A stretch of DNA of 64,000 bases. Origin: Paenibacillus cremeus (GTDB taxonomy: Bacteria; Bacillota; Bacilli; Paenibacillales; NBRC-103111). A program made the position numbers and the translations under genes. Every line of letters starts with the position of its first letter. Positions within the stretch are counted from its first letter, which is position 1. The stretch covers positions 62,001 to 126,000 of the forward strand of contig NZ_VNJI01000003.1 in NCBI RefSeq assembly GCF_007786445.1. Reading direction: 5' to 3'. The notes under the pieces were generated by a model, which was not told the DNA's origin, searched no databases, and saw only the letters and a program-made list of their open reading frames with translations. Below are positions 8,640 through 17,748 of this stretch, piece by piece.

Positions 8640-10955
8640 ATGAGAAACGGTTTTACCTGGCTAACCCGTATTTTGACTTCCTTTTTTCCCAGGGCGAACT
8701 ATTTGAAACGGCTGATCTGGTTCGGCTGTTTATCTGTGTCCATCCCCGTCGTACTCGCAGGATCCACATATTATCATTTTTCTATGAAGGAACTAACTCA
8801 GCAAATTACGGAAAACAACCAGGCATCGCTCGTACTGCTGAAGGATCGGATGGAGAACGTCCTGTTCAACATCGAGAATGATTCCTTGAAAATCGCGGTC
8901 CATCCGTCCATCAAGGAAAATTTAGGCCGCAGCGGCTTTAGTACCGACTTCATTACTCAGATGTCCATCTTGGATGCCCTGACATTACATAAGAACGCGA
9001 ACAGCATGATCAGCGAGATCATTTTTTATGATAAAAAGGAACAGTTTGTGCTGTCCAATGATTACGGCTATAGTCCGATTGATCGATTCGGGTATAAGCA
9101 GGACATTGAGGCCGCTATGAGTCAGAAGGAAACGGTCAAGTGGACGTATCTCCCTAGAAGCAGCGGAGAAGGGGATATCTCGTTCGTCCGTTTGCTGAAT
9201 GCGGGTGAAACGCAGGGCGTGGTCATCATTAACGTCAAAGAGAAAACGCTGCGAAGCACGCTGGTCAACTACTCGACCAACTCGAAAAATCAAGCCTTGG
9301 CCGTGCTCGACTCCTCAGGCCGCATTCTGCTGCATTCGACGGACCGGAAGCTGCTGGGGCTGCCGGCGCAATCCGTTCCCGGACTGAAGGAGGCGGCGCT
9401 AAACTCGGAGCCTTCGGCGGACAACGAGCGGGTGGAAGCGGCGGACGGACAAAATTTGCTCATGCAGTTTAACCGCACGACGCTAGGACGAACCTATGTT
9501 TCTTTAGTCCCGGAAAGCGACATGCAGCGTCAGCTCCTGTGGATTCGCTGGGTGATTGTATTTTCCATCGGTGTGTTTTTATTCGTCGGCATTCTTTTGA
9601 ATCTGATCGTCACGCGCCGGGCCTACAATCCGATTGAGCAGCTGATCCGGTACGGGGAGCATCTGCAGAAGGGCCAAATTACGCCGCAGGGCAACGAAAT
9701 CGAATATATCAAATCGTGTCTCAGTTACTTGAACGAGCAGGCTACCACGCTGGAAGGGTACTTAAAGCGTCTTCAGCCCGGACTTCGGGATCAGCTGCTC
9801 ATCAAGCTGCTTAAGAGCTATGTCGGCCGTAAAACGACCATATGCGAGGAATGCGAACAATACGGAATTCCGCTTCAGGGGCGCTTTGTCGTTCTGGTCG
9901 CCATCGTGGAAAATATTTTTAAGGAAAAGCGTTTTCTTCCAAGCGAAGGGGCCATCGTTATGTTCGCGGTCACAAATGTGATGAACGAGCTTTTGGCGAA
10001 GTCGGCACTTCAGGGCTATGTAGTCGAGCATGGCGAACGGGAAGGCGTAGCCATCCTTCATTTTCCCGAAGGAATAGAGACTGCACAGATCACTGCCAAG
10101 GTCAAAGCGTTCGCCGAAGAAATTCGCAGCGCGCTGCAAACGTATATGGCGTTTTCCGTCGCGGTTGGGATTGGCGGACAGCGTGAGGACGTACTGCATT
10201 TAAGCGAATCCTATCGTGAAGCTCAGCGCGCGCTGCAGCACCGTATCTTTGACGAAGCACAGACGGTCATTTCCTTTGAGGAGCTCGATCAAATCGGCAA
10301 ACAGACCCTGTTCACGTACCCGCGCGATCAAGAACGTCTGATCATTGAAGCGCTGGCTAGGGGAGAGCTCGTTTTGGCCGAGCAGGAGCTGAATGTATTT
10401 TCTCAGAATGTCAAAACGTCGGAATCCTATAATATGATTTTTCAATGCTATCATGTGCTGCTAACATCGATTATTCAATCCCTGGAAGAAAAAGGGCCCG
10501 GCGTCATTGATCAGCTCGGTGATAATTGGTTTGATCAGTTGAAGGCAAGGCAGACGTCCCGGGAAATTTATGAATGGTTTATCGAAGTCATTTTTCCTCT
10601 GTATCAGCAGATTACTGACGAAAGCCGGAAGATGGGAGCACGTGTTGTCGTCCATAAGGTATGCCGTCACATCAAGGAGCATGGAGGCGCGAACCATTCG
10701 CTCGTCGAATGCTCGGAAATGGTGGGCATGAGCCCGTCCTATTTTAGCCGCTTGTTTAAGAAAGAAGTCGGGCTTTCCTTCGTGGAATACGTGATGGAAT
10801 ACAAGGTGGAGCATGCGAAGCAGCTGCTGCGCGATACCGACCTCAACGTGATGGAAATCGCCGAAAAGGTCGGCTATTCCGAACGAAACCTGAACCGTGC
10901 CTTCCAGCGGTACGTGAGTATGACGCCTAAGCAGTACCGGGTGTCGTTAAGGTAA
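8640..10955 (+). CDS. Membrane-anchored AraC-family regulator with extracellular sensor (YesS-like)
   Basis: This 771-residue one-component regulator has a membrane segment near residues 24-44 and a second near 297-322 (VIVFSIGVFLFVGILLNLIV). The roughly 250 residues between them form an extracellular, probably Cache-type, sensor. A long cytoplasmic linker is followed by two helix-turn-helix motifs at about 670-771 (SLVECSEMVGMSPSYFSRLF, then VMEIAEKVGYSERNLNRAFQ). Such proteins sense sugars outside the cell and activate adjacent transport and hydrolase genes. AAGGAGAC lies before the ATG. The gene has its own terminators on both sides and sits between importers 1 and 2, so it could serve either. 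Confidence 0.9.
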   Translation: MRNGFTWLTRILTSFFPRANYLKRLIWFGCLSVSIPVVLAGSTYYHFSMKELTQQITENNQASLVLLKDRMENVLFNIENDSLKIAVHPSIKENLGRSGFSTDFITQMSILDALTLHKNANSMISEIIFYDKKEQFVLSNDYGYSPIDRFGYKQDIEAAMSQKETVKWTYLPRSSGEGDISFVRLLNAGETQGVVIINVKEKTLRSTLVNYSTNSKNQALAVLDSSGRILLHSTDRKLLGLPAQSVPGLKEAALNSEPSADNERVEAADGQNLLMQFNRTTLGRTYVSLVPESDMQRQLLWIRWVIVFSIGVFLFVGILLNLIVTRRAYNPIEQLIRYGEHLQKGQITPQGNEIEYIKSCLSYLNEQATTLEGYLKRLQPGLRDQLLIKLLKSYVGRKTTICEECEQYGIPLQGRFVVLVAIVENIFKEKRFLPSEGAIVMFAVTNVMNELLAKSALQGYVVEHGEREGVAILHFPEGIETAQITAKVKAFAEEIRSALQTYMAFSVAVGIGGQREDVLHLSESYREAQRALQHRIFDEAQTVISFEELDQIGKQTLFTYPRDQERLIIEALARGELVLAEQELNVFSQNVKTSESYNMIFQCYHVLLTSIIQSLEEKGPGVIDQLGDNWFDQLKARQTSREIYEWFIEVIFPLYQQITDESRKMGARVVVHKVCRHIKEHGGANHSLVECSEMVGMSPSYFSRLFKKEVGLSFVEYVMEYKVEHAKQLLRDTDLNVMEIAEKVGYSERNLNRAFQRYVSMTPKQYRVSLR

Positions 10956-10998
10956 TCTGATGCTATAGATACAAGCGCATAAATGCATTCATTCATTG

Positions 10999-11020
10999 CC
11001 GCGGATAACGCGGTTTTTTT
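10999..11020 (+). terminator. Intrinsic terminator
   Basis: CCGCG (10999-11003) and CGCGG (11009-11013) enclose a five-base loop and are followed by seven T. It ends the AraC-type gene. Confidence 0.7.
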
Positions 11021-11053
11021 GTTCCAAATCTAAACGGAATGGTGGAGAAGCTA

Positions 11054-12769
11054 ATGTTAAAGAAGCTGGAGAAAATGCAGCTGAAATCTCAGCTCCTGCT
11101 GCTTGTCTGTGTGTCGATCGGCATCATTATGTCACTACAGGCGATTTACTTCCTTTGGTTCAAGCATCTCAACACCAAAAACTATTCCGAGTTCCTGAAT
11201 GACACCTTAGTACAGCTGGAAATGAAAGCGGTATCTTTTTCGGCGGAAATGAATAATATCGCGAATCTGATCTCTTACAACGATCTCACGTATCAGTTTG
11301 TAAATTCCGCGGATATCGAGGAGCGACTTCGACTGAAAAACAATATGCAGGTGATGATCGATTCGATCATGCGCTCGAATAAAAACATCAACGACATTAT
11401 CATCTCCGATCTGGACATGATCAACATCGGCGCGTACCGGGTAGAGGATTTTTGGGTGGTGCATGAGGTCAGCCAGCTGTATAAAAATGGGGCGATCCCA
11501 ACAGGTCCCGTTCATTATGTGTTCGACGGCCATGACCGAGGCAAGCCGTTCTATGTCTGTGTCACGAAATCGTTTTCCTCCACAGAAACGAAAACGGAGA
11601 TGGTGACCATTCTGATTTACAATGTGGACAGCTTCGTAAAGACAGTTTCGAGCATGCAGACGAACGACAACCCGCAGCAGCTCGCGATCGTGGATGCCAA
11701 AAATAATTTAATAGCCGGCAGCCGCAGCAAGGACCTGCTGCCACCGAACCCTCAGCCATTCGTCTATCAACGGACGGTGTCGGGTTTGGATTGGCGGGTA
11801 ATCGGCGTGCTGCCGGATATCGAGCATACACAGGATTTCACCGCGCTCAAGCAATTTGGTACTTTAACCGGCGGGATCGTAGCATTGGTTCTCCTAGGCT
11901 TCTGGTTTGTGATCCATAAAAGCATCACCAGCCCGATCACGAAGATTGCCCAGTTTATGAATACGCTTGGACCGAATTACAGCACACGCCGATTGACCAT
12001 CACCAATCATAATGAGATCAGCTTGCTAGCCAGAGTGATGAATAAGATGCTCGATAATATCGATGATATGAACACAGAGGTGGTCGCCTCGAAGGAAAAG
12101 CTGTATAAATCGGAGCTCGCGAAGAAAAACGCCCAATTTTCAGCCTTCCAGAGTCAAGTGAACCCCCATTTCCTGTACAATACGCTGGACTGCATCCGAA
12201 GCATTGCGTTAAGCCGAGGGGTTCCCGAAATTTTCGACATCACCACCTCCATGGCCAAAATTTTCAGGTACAGCATCAAGGAGAACAATTACGTAAAAAT
12301 CAGGGACGAGCTGGGCTGCATTAAAGACTATTTTAAAATTATTCAAATCCGTCAAGGCAACCGGTTTTCGGTCATGTATGAGGTGGAGGAAACGATCGAG
12401 GACTGTGTCATTCCCAAAATGATTTTGCAGCCCATTGTAGAGAATGCTGTTTTTCACGGGCTTGAACAAAAAAAGGGACCTGGTACACTTTATCTGCGCG
12501 GAAGCTTATCGGACGGATGCATTCGGTTTGAAATCGAGGATAACGGAAAAGGCATCTCCCCGGAGACGCTTGAGAAGCTGCGGGAGAGTCTTGCGGCCTG
12601 GAATTCCTCGGACGATAGCACCAACGATTTGGAGAGAAAAAGCATCGGTCTGCTCAATATTGATCGGCGGATTAAGCTGCTCTATGGGGAGCCTTATGGA
12701 ATTGTACACGTCGATAATGGATCGGAGGGAGGAGCCCTGGTCGTCATTCAACTGCCGAATCATCACTAA
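11054..12769 (+). CDS. Sensor histidine kinase, YesM-like
   Basis: This 571-residue kinase has membrane segments near residues 15-37 and 275-297 that enclose an extracellular sensor. A HAMP-like linker follows, then the His_kinase motif with the phospho-accepting His in NPHFLYNTLDCIRSIAL, then an ATPase domain with N-box (VENAVFHG) and G-box (DNGKGI) motifs. The ATG at 11054 is preferred to one at 11039 because GGTGGAG is correctly spaced before it. The only YesN-type partner in this cluster is at 17749, five kilobases away beyond importer 2, so the pair is split. Confidence 0.9.
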   Translation: MLKKLEKMQLKSQLLLLVCVSIGIIMSLQAIYFLWFKHLNTKNYSEFLNDTLVQLEMKAVSFSAEMNNIANLISYNDLTYQFVNSADIEERLRLKNNMQVMIDSIMRSNKNINDIIISDLDMINIGAYRVEDFWVVHEVSQLYKNGAIPTGPVHYVFDGHDRGKPFYVCVTKSFSSTETKTEMVTILIYNVDSFVKTVSSMQTNDNPQQLAIVDAKNNLIAGSRSKDLLPPNPQPFVYQRTVSGLDWRVIGVLPDIEHTQDFTALKQFGTLTGGIVALVLLGFWFVIHKSITSPITKIAQFMNTLGPNYSTRRLTITNHNEISLLARVMNKMLDNIDDMNTEVVASKEKLYKSELAKKNAQFSAFQSQVNPHFLYNTLDCIRSIALSRGVPEIFDITTSMAKIFRYSIKENNYVKIRDELGCIKDYFKIIQIRQGNRFSVMYEVEETIEDCVIPKMILQPIVENAVFHGLEQKKGPGTLYLRGSLSDGCIRFEIEDNGKGISPETLEKLRESLAAWNSSDDSTNDLERKSIGLLNIDRRIKLLYGEPYGIVHVDNGSEGGALVVIQLPNHH

Positions 12770-12804
12770 CCGAAAATCGTCTGAACATTCCGAAAACAGT
12801 ACAT

Positions 12805-12818
12805 TTTAAGCGCTTACA
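12805..12818 (+). promoter_or_regulatory. Candidate cre site (CcpA operator) before importer 2
   Basis: TTTAAGCGCTTACA matches 13 of 14 positions of the Bacillus cre consensus TGWAANCGNTNWCA. It lies 68 bases before the permease start, in the gap between the kinase and importer 2. If real, importer 2 is under carbon catabolite control. Confidence 0.6.
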
Positions 12819-12885
12819 CGGAGCGGTACAATGATGACAAGAGTTCAGGACGTGGACGTGACACAAAACCGTGAGGAGGTACCGT

Positions 12886-13854
12886 ATGCAGCTGGGAGAA
12901 CGAACCCTTACTACCAGGAAATCGACCTTCACTACCTTAAGATCTGCGTGGAAAGTCCAGAAGAGCCTGTATTTCAAATATCGTTACGCCTATGTGCTGG
13001 TGATGCCCGGCGTCCTCTATTTTCTACTCTTCAAGCTGGCTCCGATGTGGGGGCTGCTGCTGGCCTTTAAGGATTACAGTCCGTTTGCCGGGTTCTGGCA
13101 CAGCGAATGGGCTGGATTGAAATACTTCAAGGAGTTTTTCGCCAGCGACTATTTTTATCTCATGTTTCGCAATACCACGGTGATCAGCCTAATGAATCTG
13201 GTGTTTTATTTTCCGGCTCCCATCCTGCTGGCGCTCCTGATTAACGAGGTGAGACTGGAAAAATTCAAACGGCTGAATCAGACGATCATCTATATGCCGC
13301 ATTTTTTATCCTGGGTTGTGATCGCTGGAATGACGTTCTTTATGCTTTCTTCGGATGTAGGGCTAGTCAACAAGATCGTGGTCAATATGGGTGGCAAGCC
13401 CATCGCGTTTCTCTCGAATCCGGACCTGTTCTGGTGGGTGCTGCTGCTGCAAAATACATGGAAGGAAATCGGCTGGGGTACGATTCTATTTCTCGCTGCG
13501 ATGTCCCAAATTGATCCGACGCATTATGAGGCCGCAACGATTGATGGGGCGACCCGCATGCAGAAGATTTGGCGGGTGACGGTGCCATCCATTATGCCGA
13601 CGATCATCGTGCTGTTTATTTTACGGCTGGGGCATATGATGGACGTCGGCTTCGAGCAGGTGCTGCTGATGACGAACCCTTTTGTTCGCGATGTAGCCGA
13701 GGTGTTTGATACCTACAGCTACAATCAAGGGATTAACCAAGGGAACTTCAGTATTGCGGTTACCGTCGGTATTTTTAAAAGCATCGTGGGGTTGATTATG
13801 GTCTTGATTGCTGACCGTGCCGTCAAAAAAATGGGCCACAGCGGCATTTATTAG
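12886..13854 (+). CDS. ABC transporter permease, LplB-like (importer 2)
   Basis: This 322-residue permease is close in sequence to the one at 2912 (shared segments PMWGLLLAFKDYSPFAGF, MPHFLSWVVIAGMTFF). It has about six membrane segments and an EAA loop near residue 215 (YEAATIDGATRMQKIWRV). ATG 12886 is preceded by GAGGAGGT at five bases; an in-frame upstream GTG overlaps that ribosome site and was rejected. It is the first gene of the importer 2 operon, downstream of the candidate cre site. Confidence 0.92.
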   Translation: MQLGERTLTTRKSTFTTLRSAWKVQKSLYFKYRYAYVLVMPGVLYFLLFKLAPMWGLLLAFKDYSPFAGFWHSEWAGLKYFKEFFASDYFYLMFRNTTVISLMNLVFYFPAPILLALLINEVRLEKFKRLNQTIIYMPHFLSWVVIAGMTFFMLSSDVGLVNKIVVNMGGKPIAFLSNPDLFWWVLLLQNTWKEIGWGTILFLAAMSQIDPTHYEAATIDGATRMQKIWRVTVPSIMPTIIVLFILRLGHMMDVGFEQVLLMTNPFVRDVAEVFDTYSYNQGINQGNFSIAVTVGIFKSIVGLIMVLIADRAVKKMGHSGIY

Positions 13855-13883
13855 AATGAGCAGCGGATAAAGGAGTTCGTGCC

Positions 13884-14753
13884 ATGAACACTAAGAAGCT
13901 CTCGCTAGGAGATATCATCGTATACATCGCGGTCAGTTTGATCTCGTTAATCTGCATTGCCCCGTTTATTTACATCATCAGCGTTTCGCTTACCGACCCG
14001 TCCGTTTACAAGCCATTCAAGCTGTACTTCATTCCCGAGAAGATGTCGTTCATCTCCTACACTTACATCTTGTCCAATGACAATTTTCTCCGAGCGGTCA
14101 AAAATACACTGTTCATCACCGTTGTCGGTACCGCACTGAACGTGATTTTCACCTTTACTATGGCCTACGCCTTGACGAAGAAGGAAATGCCGCATCGCAA
14201 CTTGTTTATGGGCATCGTCATCTTCGCACTGCTGTTCAACGCAGGGATCGTGCCGAATTATTTGCTCGTCAAGCAGCTCGGTCTGATCAACTCACCCTGG
14301 GCGTTAATCCTGCCGGTGCTTACAAACTCCTGGAGTCTCATCGTCGCCAAAAGCTTTATCGATTCGCTGCCCGCCGAGCTCGAGGAATCCGCCAAGATGG
14401 ACGGCTGCACGGAAATCGGTGCTTTTTTTCGCATCATCGTCCCTCTGTCCATGGCCTCGATTACCACGTTAACCTTGTTTTTTGCGGTGGGGCACTGGAA
14501 TACCTATTTCAACGCTTTAATCTACTTGACGGATTCCAAAAAAATGACGCTGCAGGTCTACGTGAAAACACTCCTGGTGGATTCCTCGACCAACGGCGCA
14601 GGCACCACAGGGATGGTTGACTTGCTCAACATTCCGACCGAAACGGTCCGCATGGCTACGGTGGTTCTCGCTATGCTTCCGATTATGGCCGTGTACCCAT
14701 TCGTGCAACGATTTTTTATCAAAGGAGCTATGCTCGGTTCCATCAAGGGCTGA
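13884..14753 (+). CDS. ABC transporter permease, LplC-like (importer 2)
   Basis: This 289-residue partner permease has six membrane segments, an EAA loop (ELEESAKMDGCTEIGAFF) and the C-terminal MLGSIKG. It starts 29 bases after the first permease with AAAGGAG upstream. It is strongly similar to the permease at 3890, so importers 1 and 2 look like products of a block duplication. Confidence 0.92.
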   Translation: MNTKKLSLGDIIVYIAVSLISLICIAPFIYIISVSLTDPSVYKPFKLYFIPEKMSFISYTYILSNDNFLRAVKNTLFITVVGTALNVIFTFTMAYALTKKEMPHRNLFMGIVIFALLFNAGIVPNYLLVKQLGLINSPWALILPVLTNSWSLIVAKSFIDSLPAELEESAKMDGCTEIGAFFRIIVPLSMASITTLTLFFAVGHWNTYFNALIYLTDSKKMTLQVYVKTLLVDSSTNGAGTTGMVDLLNIPTETVRMATVVLAMLPIMAVYPFVQRFFIKGAMLGSIKG

Positions 14754-14794
14754 GTGATTGCCATAAATATTCTAAAGGAGGATACGGCTGCGCT

Positions 14795-16348
14795 ATGAAA
14801 ACAAATCGACGAAAGAGATTAGTTACTGGCGTAAGTTTTCTCATCATTAGCTCGGTGCTTCTAAGTGCATGCAACTCAAGCCCACAGGCGACGGAAAGCA
14901 ATTCCCGGGGAGCTCCAAGTGGAACGACGACGACAACCGAGCCTGCCAAAAAGCCCGATCCGGTGCAGATTAAAGGGATCGCCAACCTGTACAATCAGGC
15001 GCCTGCCAAGGACAGTGTGTTCTGGAAGCAGATGGAGAAGGAGTTCAATGTCGATTATTCAGTCGATTGGGTGCCGGCTGACAACTATCAGCAAAAGCTG
15101 GATCTAGTGCTCGCGTCCGGCGACATCCCCGATTTGATGCAAATTACGAATACAACCGCGCCCAGCGTCTTAAAAGCCGTCAAGGCCGGGGCCTTCTGGG
15201 ACCTGACGCCTTATTTGGGGGACTTCAGCAAGTATCCGAATTTTAAAAAATACACGAACCAGAACGCCTGGACCTTGAGCAAGGTAAGCGGGAAAAACTA
15301 TTTTGTGCCACGGACTCGCGGGAACCTCGATTCGGCTGTTTTTATCCGTCAGGATTGGCTGGATAAGCTCAACTTGAAGGCGCCTACAACCCTTGAAGAG
15401 TTCGCAAACGTCGTGAAAACGATAGCCAAGAGCGATCCGGACGGTAACGGGAAGATCGATACGATCGGTGTCATTCCTAACGCCGGATACTTTGCGGCCG
15501 CCTTCGGAACCCGCGATCCGGTTCGGGACAGCAGCGGAGGTATTATTCATGCGAACCTAACCTCCAATTACGCCGATTATGTGGCTTACATGCGGGATCT
15601 GTACCAAGCCGGGGCGATTCCTAAGGAATTCGCGCTCATCAACGGCACCCAGCAGGAAGAGATGTTCATGACCGGCCGTTCGGCGACCTTCGTCAAGAAT
15701 GCTTGGCACAAATACCGCATGGAGCAGGAGAATCAGAAAACGCAGCCGGGGGCCAAGGTGACCTTGCTGCCTTATCTTAAGGGGCCTAAAGGCTTCGCTC
15801 ACATTTACGATTTGGGCTATTTCGGCGGAATGGCGATCTCTAAGAAGGTGGACGAGAAGAAGATGCTGCGCATTTTGGACTTCCTCAATGCCACGTCCGA
15901 TGAGAAGTACTATAATTTCGTCAATTTCGGGATTGAAGGCGTCCATTACGTCCTTAAGGACGGTTTCCCTTCGCTGACCGACGCCGGTAAGAAGGAAGTG
16001 AACAGCTCGTTTAACGCACCATTTATTTTCTCCACAGCGGAATTTGCCAAAGTGGACAGTCCGCTGGCCCCTATGAGCTACAACCTGCAAACCCGTGAGG
16101 AAATGAAAGTGCTGTATAAGATTGACGCCAAAATCGAGCTTTTCAACGTCCTGCAATCCGATGCTTGGAGCACCGCTTGGTCCAAGTTCAAGGACGAGTT
16201 TGCCTCCATGGAGGCCAAAGCCATCAGTGGTGCCATTTCGATGGATGACTTTAAGGCGTTCCAGGCTAAAATGCTGGAGAATCCTGATGTGAAGAAGTCC
16301 GCAGGGGAATTCGCTAAGAGCTATGAGGAGTTTTTTGGTAAAAAGTAA
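14795..16348 (+). CDS. Solute-binding lipoprotein of importer 2
   Basis: This 517-residue binding protein has a basic N-terminus (KTNRRKR), a hydrophobic stretch and a lipobox LLSAC, with lipidation at Cys27. It is related along its whole length to the lipoprotein at 4885 (for example VDWVPADNYQQKLDL and FWDLTPYLGDFSKYPN). A calcium-loop-like D-P-D-G-N-G-K-x-D starts at Asp214. AAAGGAGG precedes the ATG. The next gene in the operon encodes a protein of unknown function with a C-x-C-x2-C motif, which is the likely user of the imported ligand. Confidence 0.92.
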   Translation: MKTNRRKRLVTGVSFLIISSVLLSACNSSPQATESNSRGAPSGTTTTTEPAKKPDPVQIKGIANLYNQAPAKDSVFWKQMEKEFNVDYSVDWVPADNYQQKLDLVLASGDIPDLMQITNTTAPSVLKAVKAGAFWDLTPYLGDFSKYPNFKKYTNQNAWTLSKVSGKNYFVPRTRGNLDSAVFIRQDWLDKLNLKAPTTLEEFANVVKTIAKSDPDGNGKIDTIGVIPNAGYFAAAFGTRDPVRDSSGGIIHANLTSNYADYVAYMRDLYQAGAIPKEFALINGTQQEEMFMTGRSATFVKNAWHKYRMEQENQKTQPGAKVTLLPYLKGPKGFAHIYDLGYFGGMAISKKVDEKKMLRILDFLNATSDEKYYNFVNFGIEGVHYVLKDGFPSLTDAGKKEVNSSFNAPFIFSTAEFAKVDSPLAPMSYNLQTREEMKVLYKIDAKIELFNVLQSDAWSTAWSKFKDEFASMEAKAISGAISMDDFKAFQAKMLENPDVKKSAGEFAKSYEEFFGKK

Positions 16349-16374
16349 TTTAAACGACAGGAGACGAAGTAGCT

Positions 16375-17664
16375 ATGTATATCAAAGAAGTCGCTTCAAG
16401 CCTTTATCCTTGGGATTTGGCCGATGAGGGAGTAGCCACCTGCGTCGATAACGTGGTGGAGCACAGCTTGGTCAACAGTGTTTATTTGGTCGGGATTATG
16501 CATAAGGAAAAACGACCGCTCACCAATTTGTATTACACGCACAATCCGAAGCGGAAATTTTATTTGCCGGAAGACAGCCGCATCTATTACCGGATGGATG
16601 AGAAGAACTTCGCGAACACCCCGCTGAAGCCGCTTTATTCGCAGCGAGATTTTCTTCAAGGGAAGGATTGGCTGGATGAGCTCACAACCTATGGGCGAAA
16701 GCGCAATCTGAAAACGGGAGCGGAAATCTCTCATACCTTCTTTGACTGCGAGGTTGCGAAGAAGGAGTTCCCGGACGTGCTTCAAAAAAATATTCACGGT
16801 GATATCATCGAACGTCACTTCTGCTGCAACAACGACCACGTCAAGGAATATATGAAAGCGATCTTCTACGATACCGTCAAAAACCACGATGTCGACTTCG
16901 TTCAGACGTGCATGATGCTGTTTGCGATCGGGGAGCCCGTGAAGGCCCCATGGTTCATGGAAAACGATCCTGAGAACAAGGTTGGCGCCGTGCTTGGCGT
17001 ATTGAAGGGTGGCTGCTTCTGCCATCACTGCAGAGAGAAAGCCATAAAGCTTGGCTACGACTGGGATAAGATCGTCAGCGATCTGAAGCAGCTTGAGCAG
17101 ATGGTTTATGCGACAGCCTATAATAATCTCGACTCGGTTATGGACAATCACGTGCTGATGGGCAGTGACCTGCTGGAAACCGGTTTGCTGCTTGAGAATC
17201 CATCGTTGTACCAATTCTTGGAGTTCCGAATGAAGTCGATTGCGGCCTTGTTTAAGGAAATCCATGTGTCCGTCAAATCCGCCAATCCTAATGTCGATTT
17301 CCGCTACAACAATTATTTGAGATATCCTGAGCTGGCGGGGCTGGACTTCGCCGCCGTGAAGGATTATCTGGATTCCGTCCGGGACTCGGATTATTCGGAG
17401 CAGACGGGAGCTCTAGATAAGTTTAAGAGAAAACGCAACACGCTATTAAAGATTAGAAGGGGCATAGGCTACGATAAGCCATTGATCGCTGCCCTTGCAC
17501 CAAGACCTAATGCGACACCTGAGCTGATTCGGGAGAGCATTAAAGTGCTCAGTACGCTAGGTGTTGATGGCCTCTCCTTAGGCCACTACGACGGGGCAAC
17601 CTTTGAGCTGCTCGATGCGGTGAAGCAGGGCATGCTGGAGGCAGGCATAGAAATTCTTAGGTAA
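16375..17664 (+). CDS. Uncharacterised TIM-barrel-like protein with C-x-C-x2-C motif, paralog 1
   Basis: This 429-residue cytoplasmic protein is of a family I do not recognise by name. It begins MYIKEVASSLYPWDLADEG, and the same pattern opens its paralog at 19224. Alternating strand-like and helical segments, repeated acidic positions and a C-terminal GVDGLSLGHYDGA suggest a TIM barrel. Cys214, Cys216 and Cys219 form GGCFCHHC, like the metal site of GH42-type barrels. A conserved C-terminal stretch (APRPNATPELI) is shared with the paralog. It follows the importer 2 lipoprotein by 26 bases, so it is probably a hydrolase or isomerase acting on the imported sugar. The function is inferred from context only. 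Confidence 0.7.
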   Translation: MYIKEVASSLYPWDLADEGVATCVDNVVEHSLVNSVYLVGIMHKEKRPLTNLYYTHNPKRKFYLPEDSRIYYRMDEKNFANTPLKPLYSQRDFLQGKDWLDELTTYGRKRNLKTGAEISHTFFDCEVAKKEFPDVLQKNIHGDIIERHFCCNNDHVKEYMKAIFYDTVKNHDVDFVQTCMMLFAIGEPVKAPWFMENDPENKVGAVLGVLKGGCFCHHCREKAIKLGYDWDKIVSDLKQLEQMVYATAYNNLDSVMDNHVLMGSDLLETGLLLENPSLYQFLEFRMKSIAALFKEIHVSVKSANPNVDFRYNNYLRYPELAGLDFAAVKDYLDSVRDSDYSEQTGALDKFKRKRNTLLKIRRGIGYDKPLIAALAPRPNATPELIRESIKVLSTLGVDGLSLGHYDGATFELLDAVKQGMLEAGIEILR

Positions 17665-17748
17665 ACGGCCACCATTCCACTTAGTCGCGTGTCCCGCCCG
17701 TTTGACCTTTCAGGCGGACGGGGCCGCTGCTGGGGCAGGAGGAAATCC

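Noticed and set aside
8549-8881. A plus-strand open frame overlapping the AraC regulator start
   Set aside because: It begins within the terminator and continues in a different frame from the obvious membrane regulator, whose ATG has a good ribosome site.
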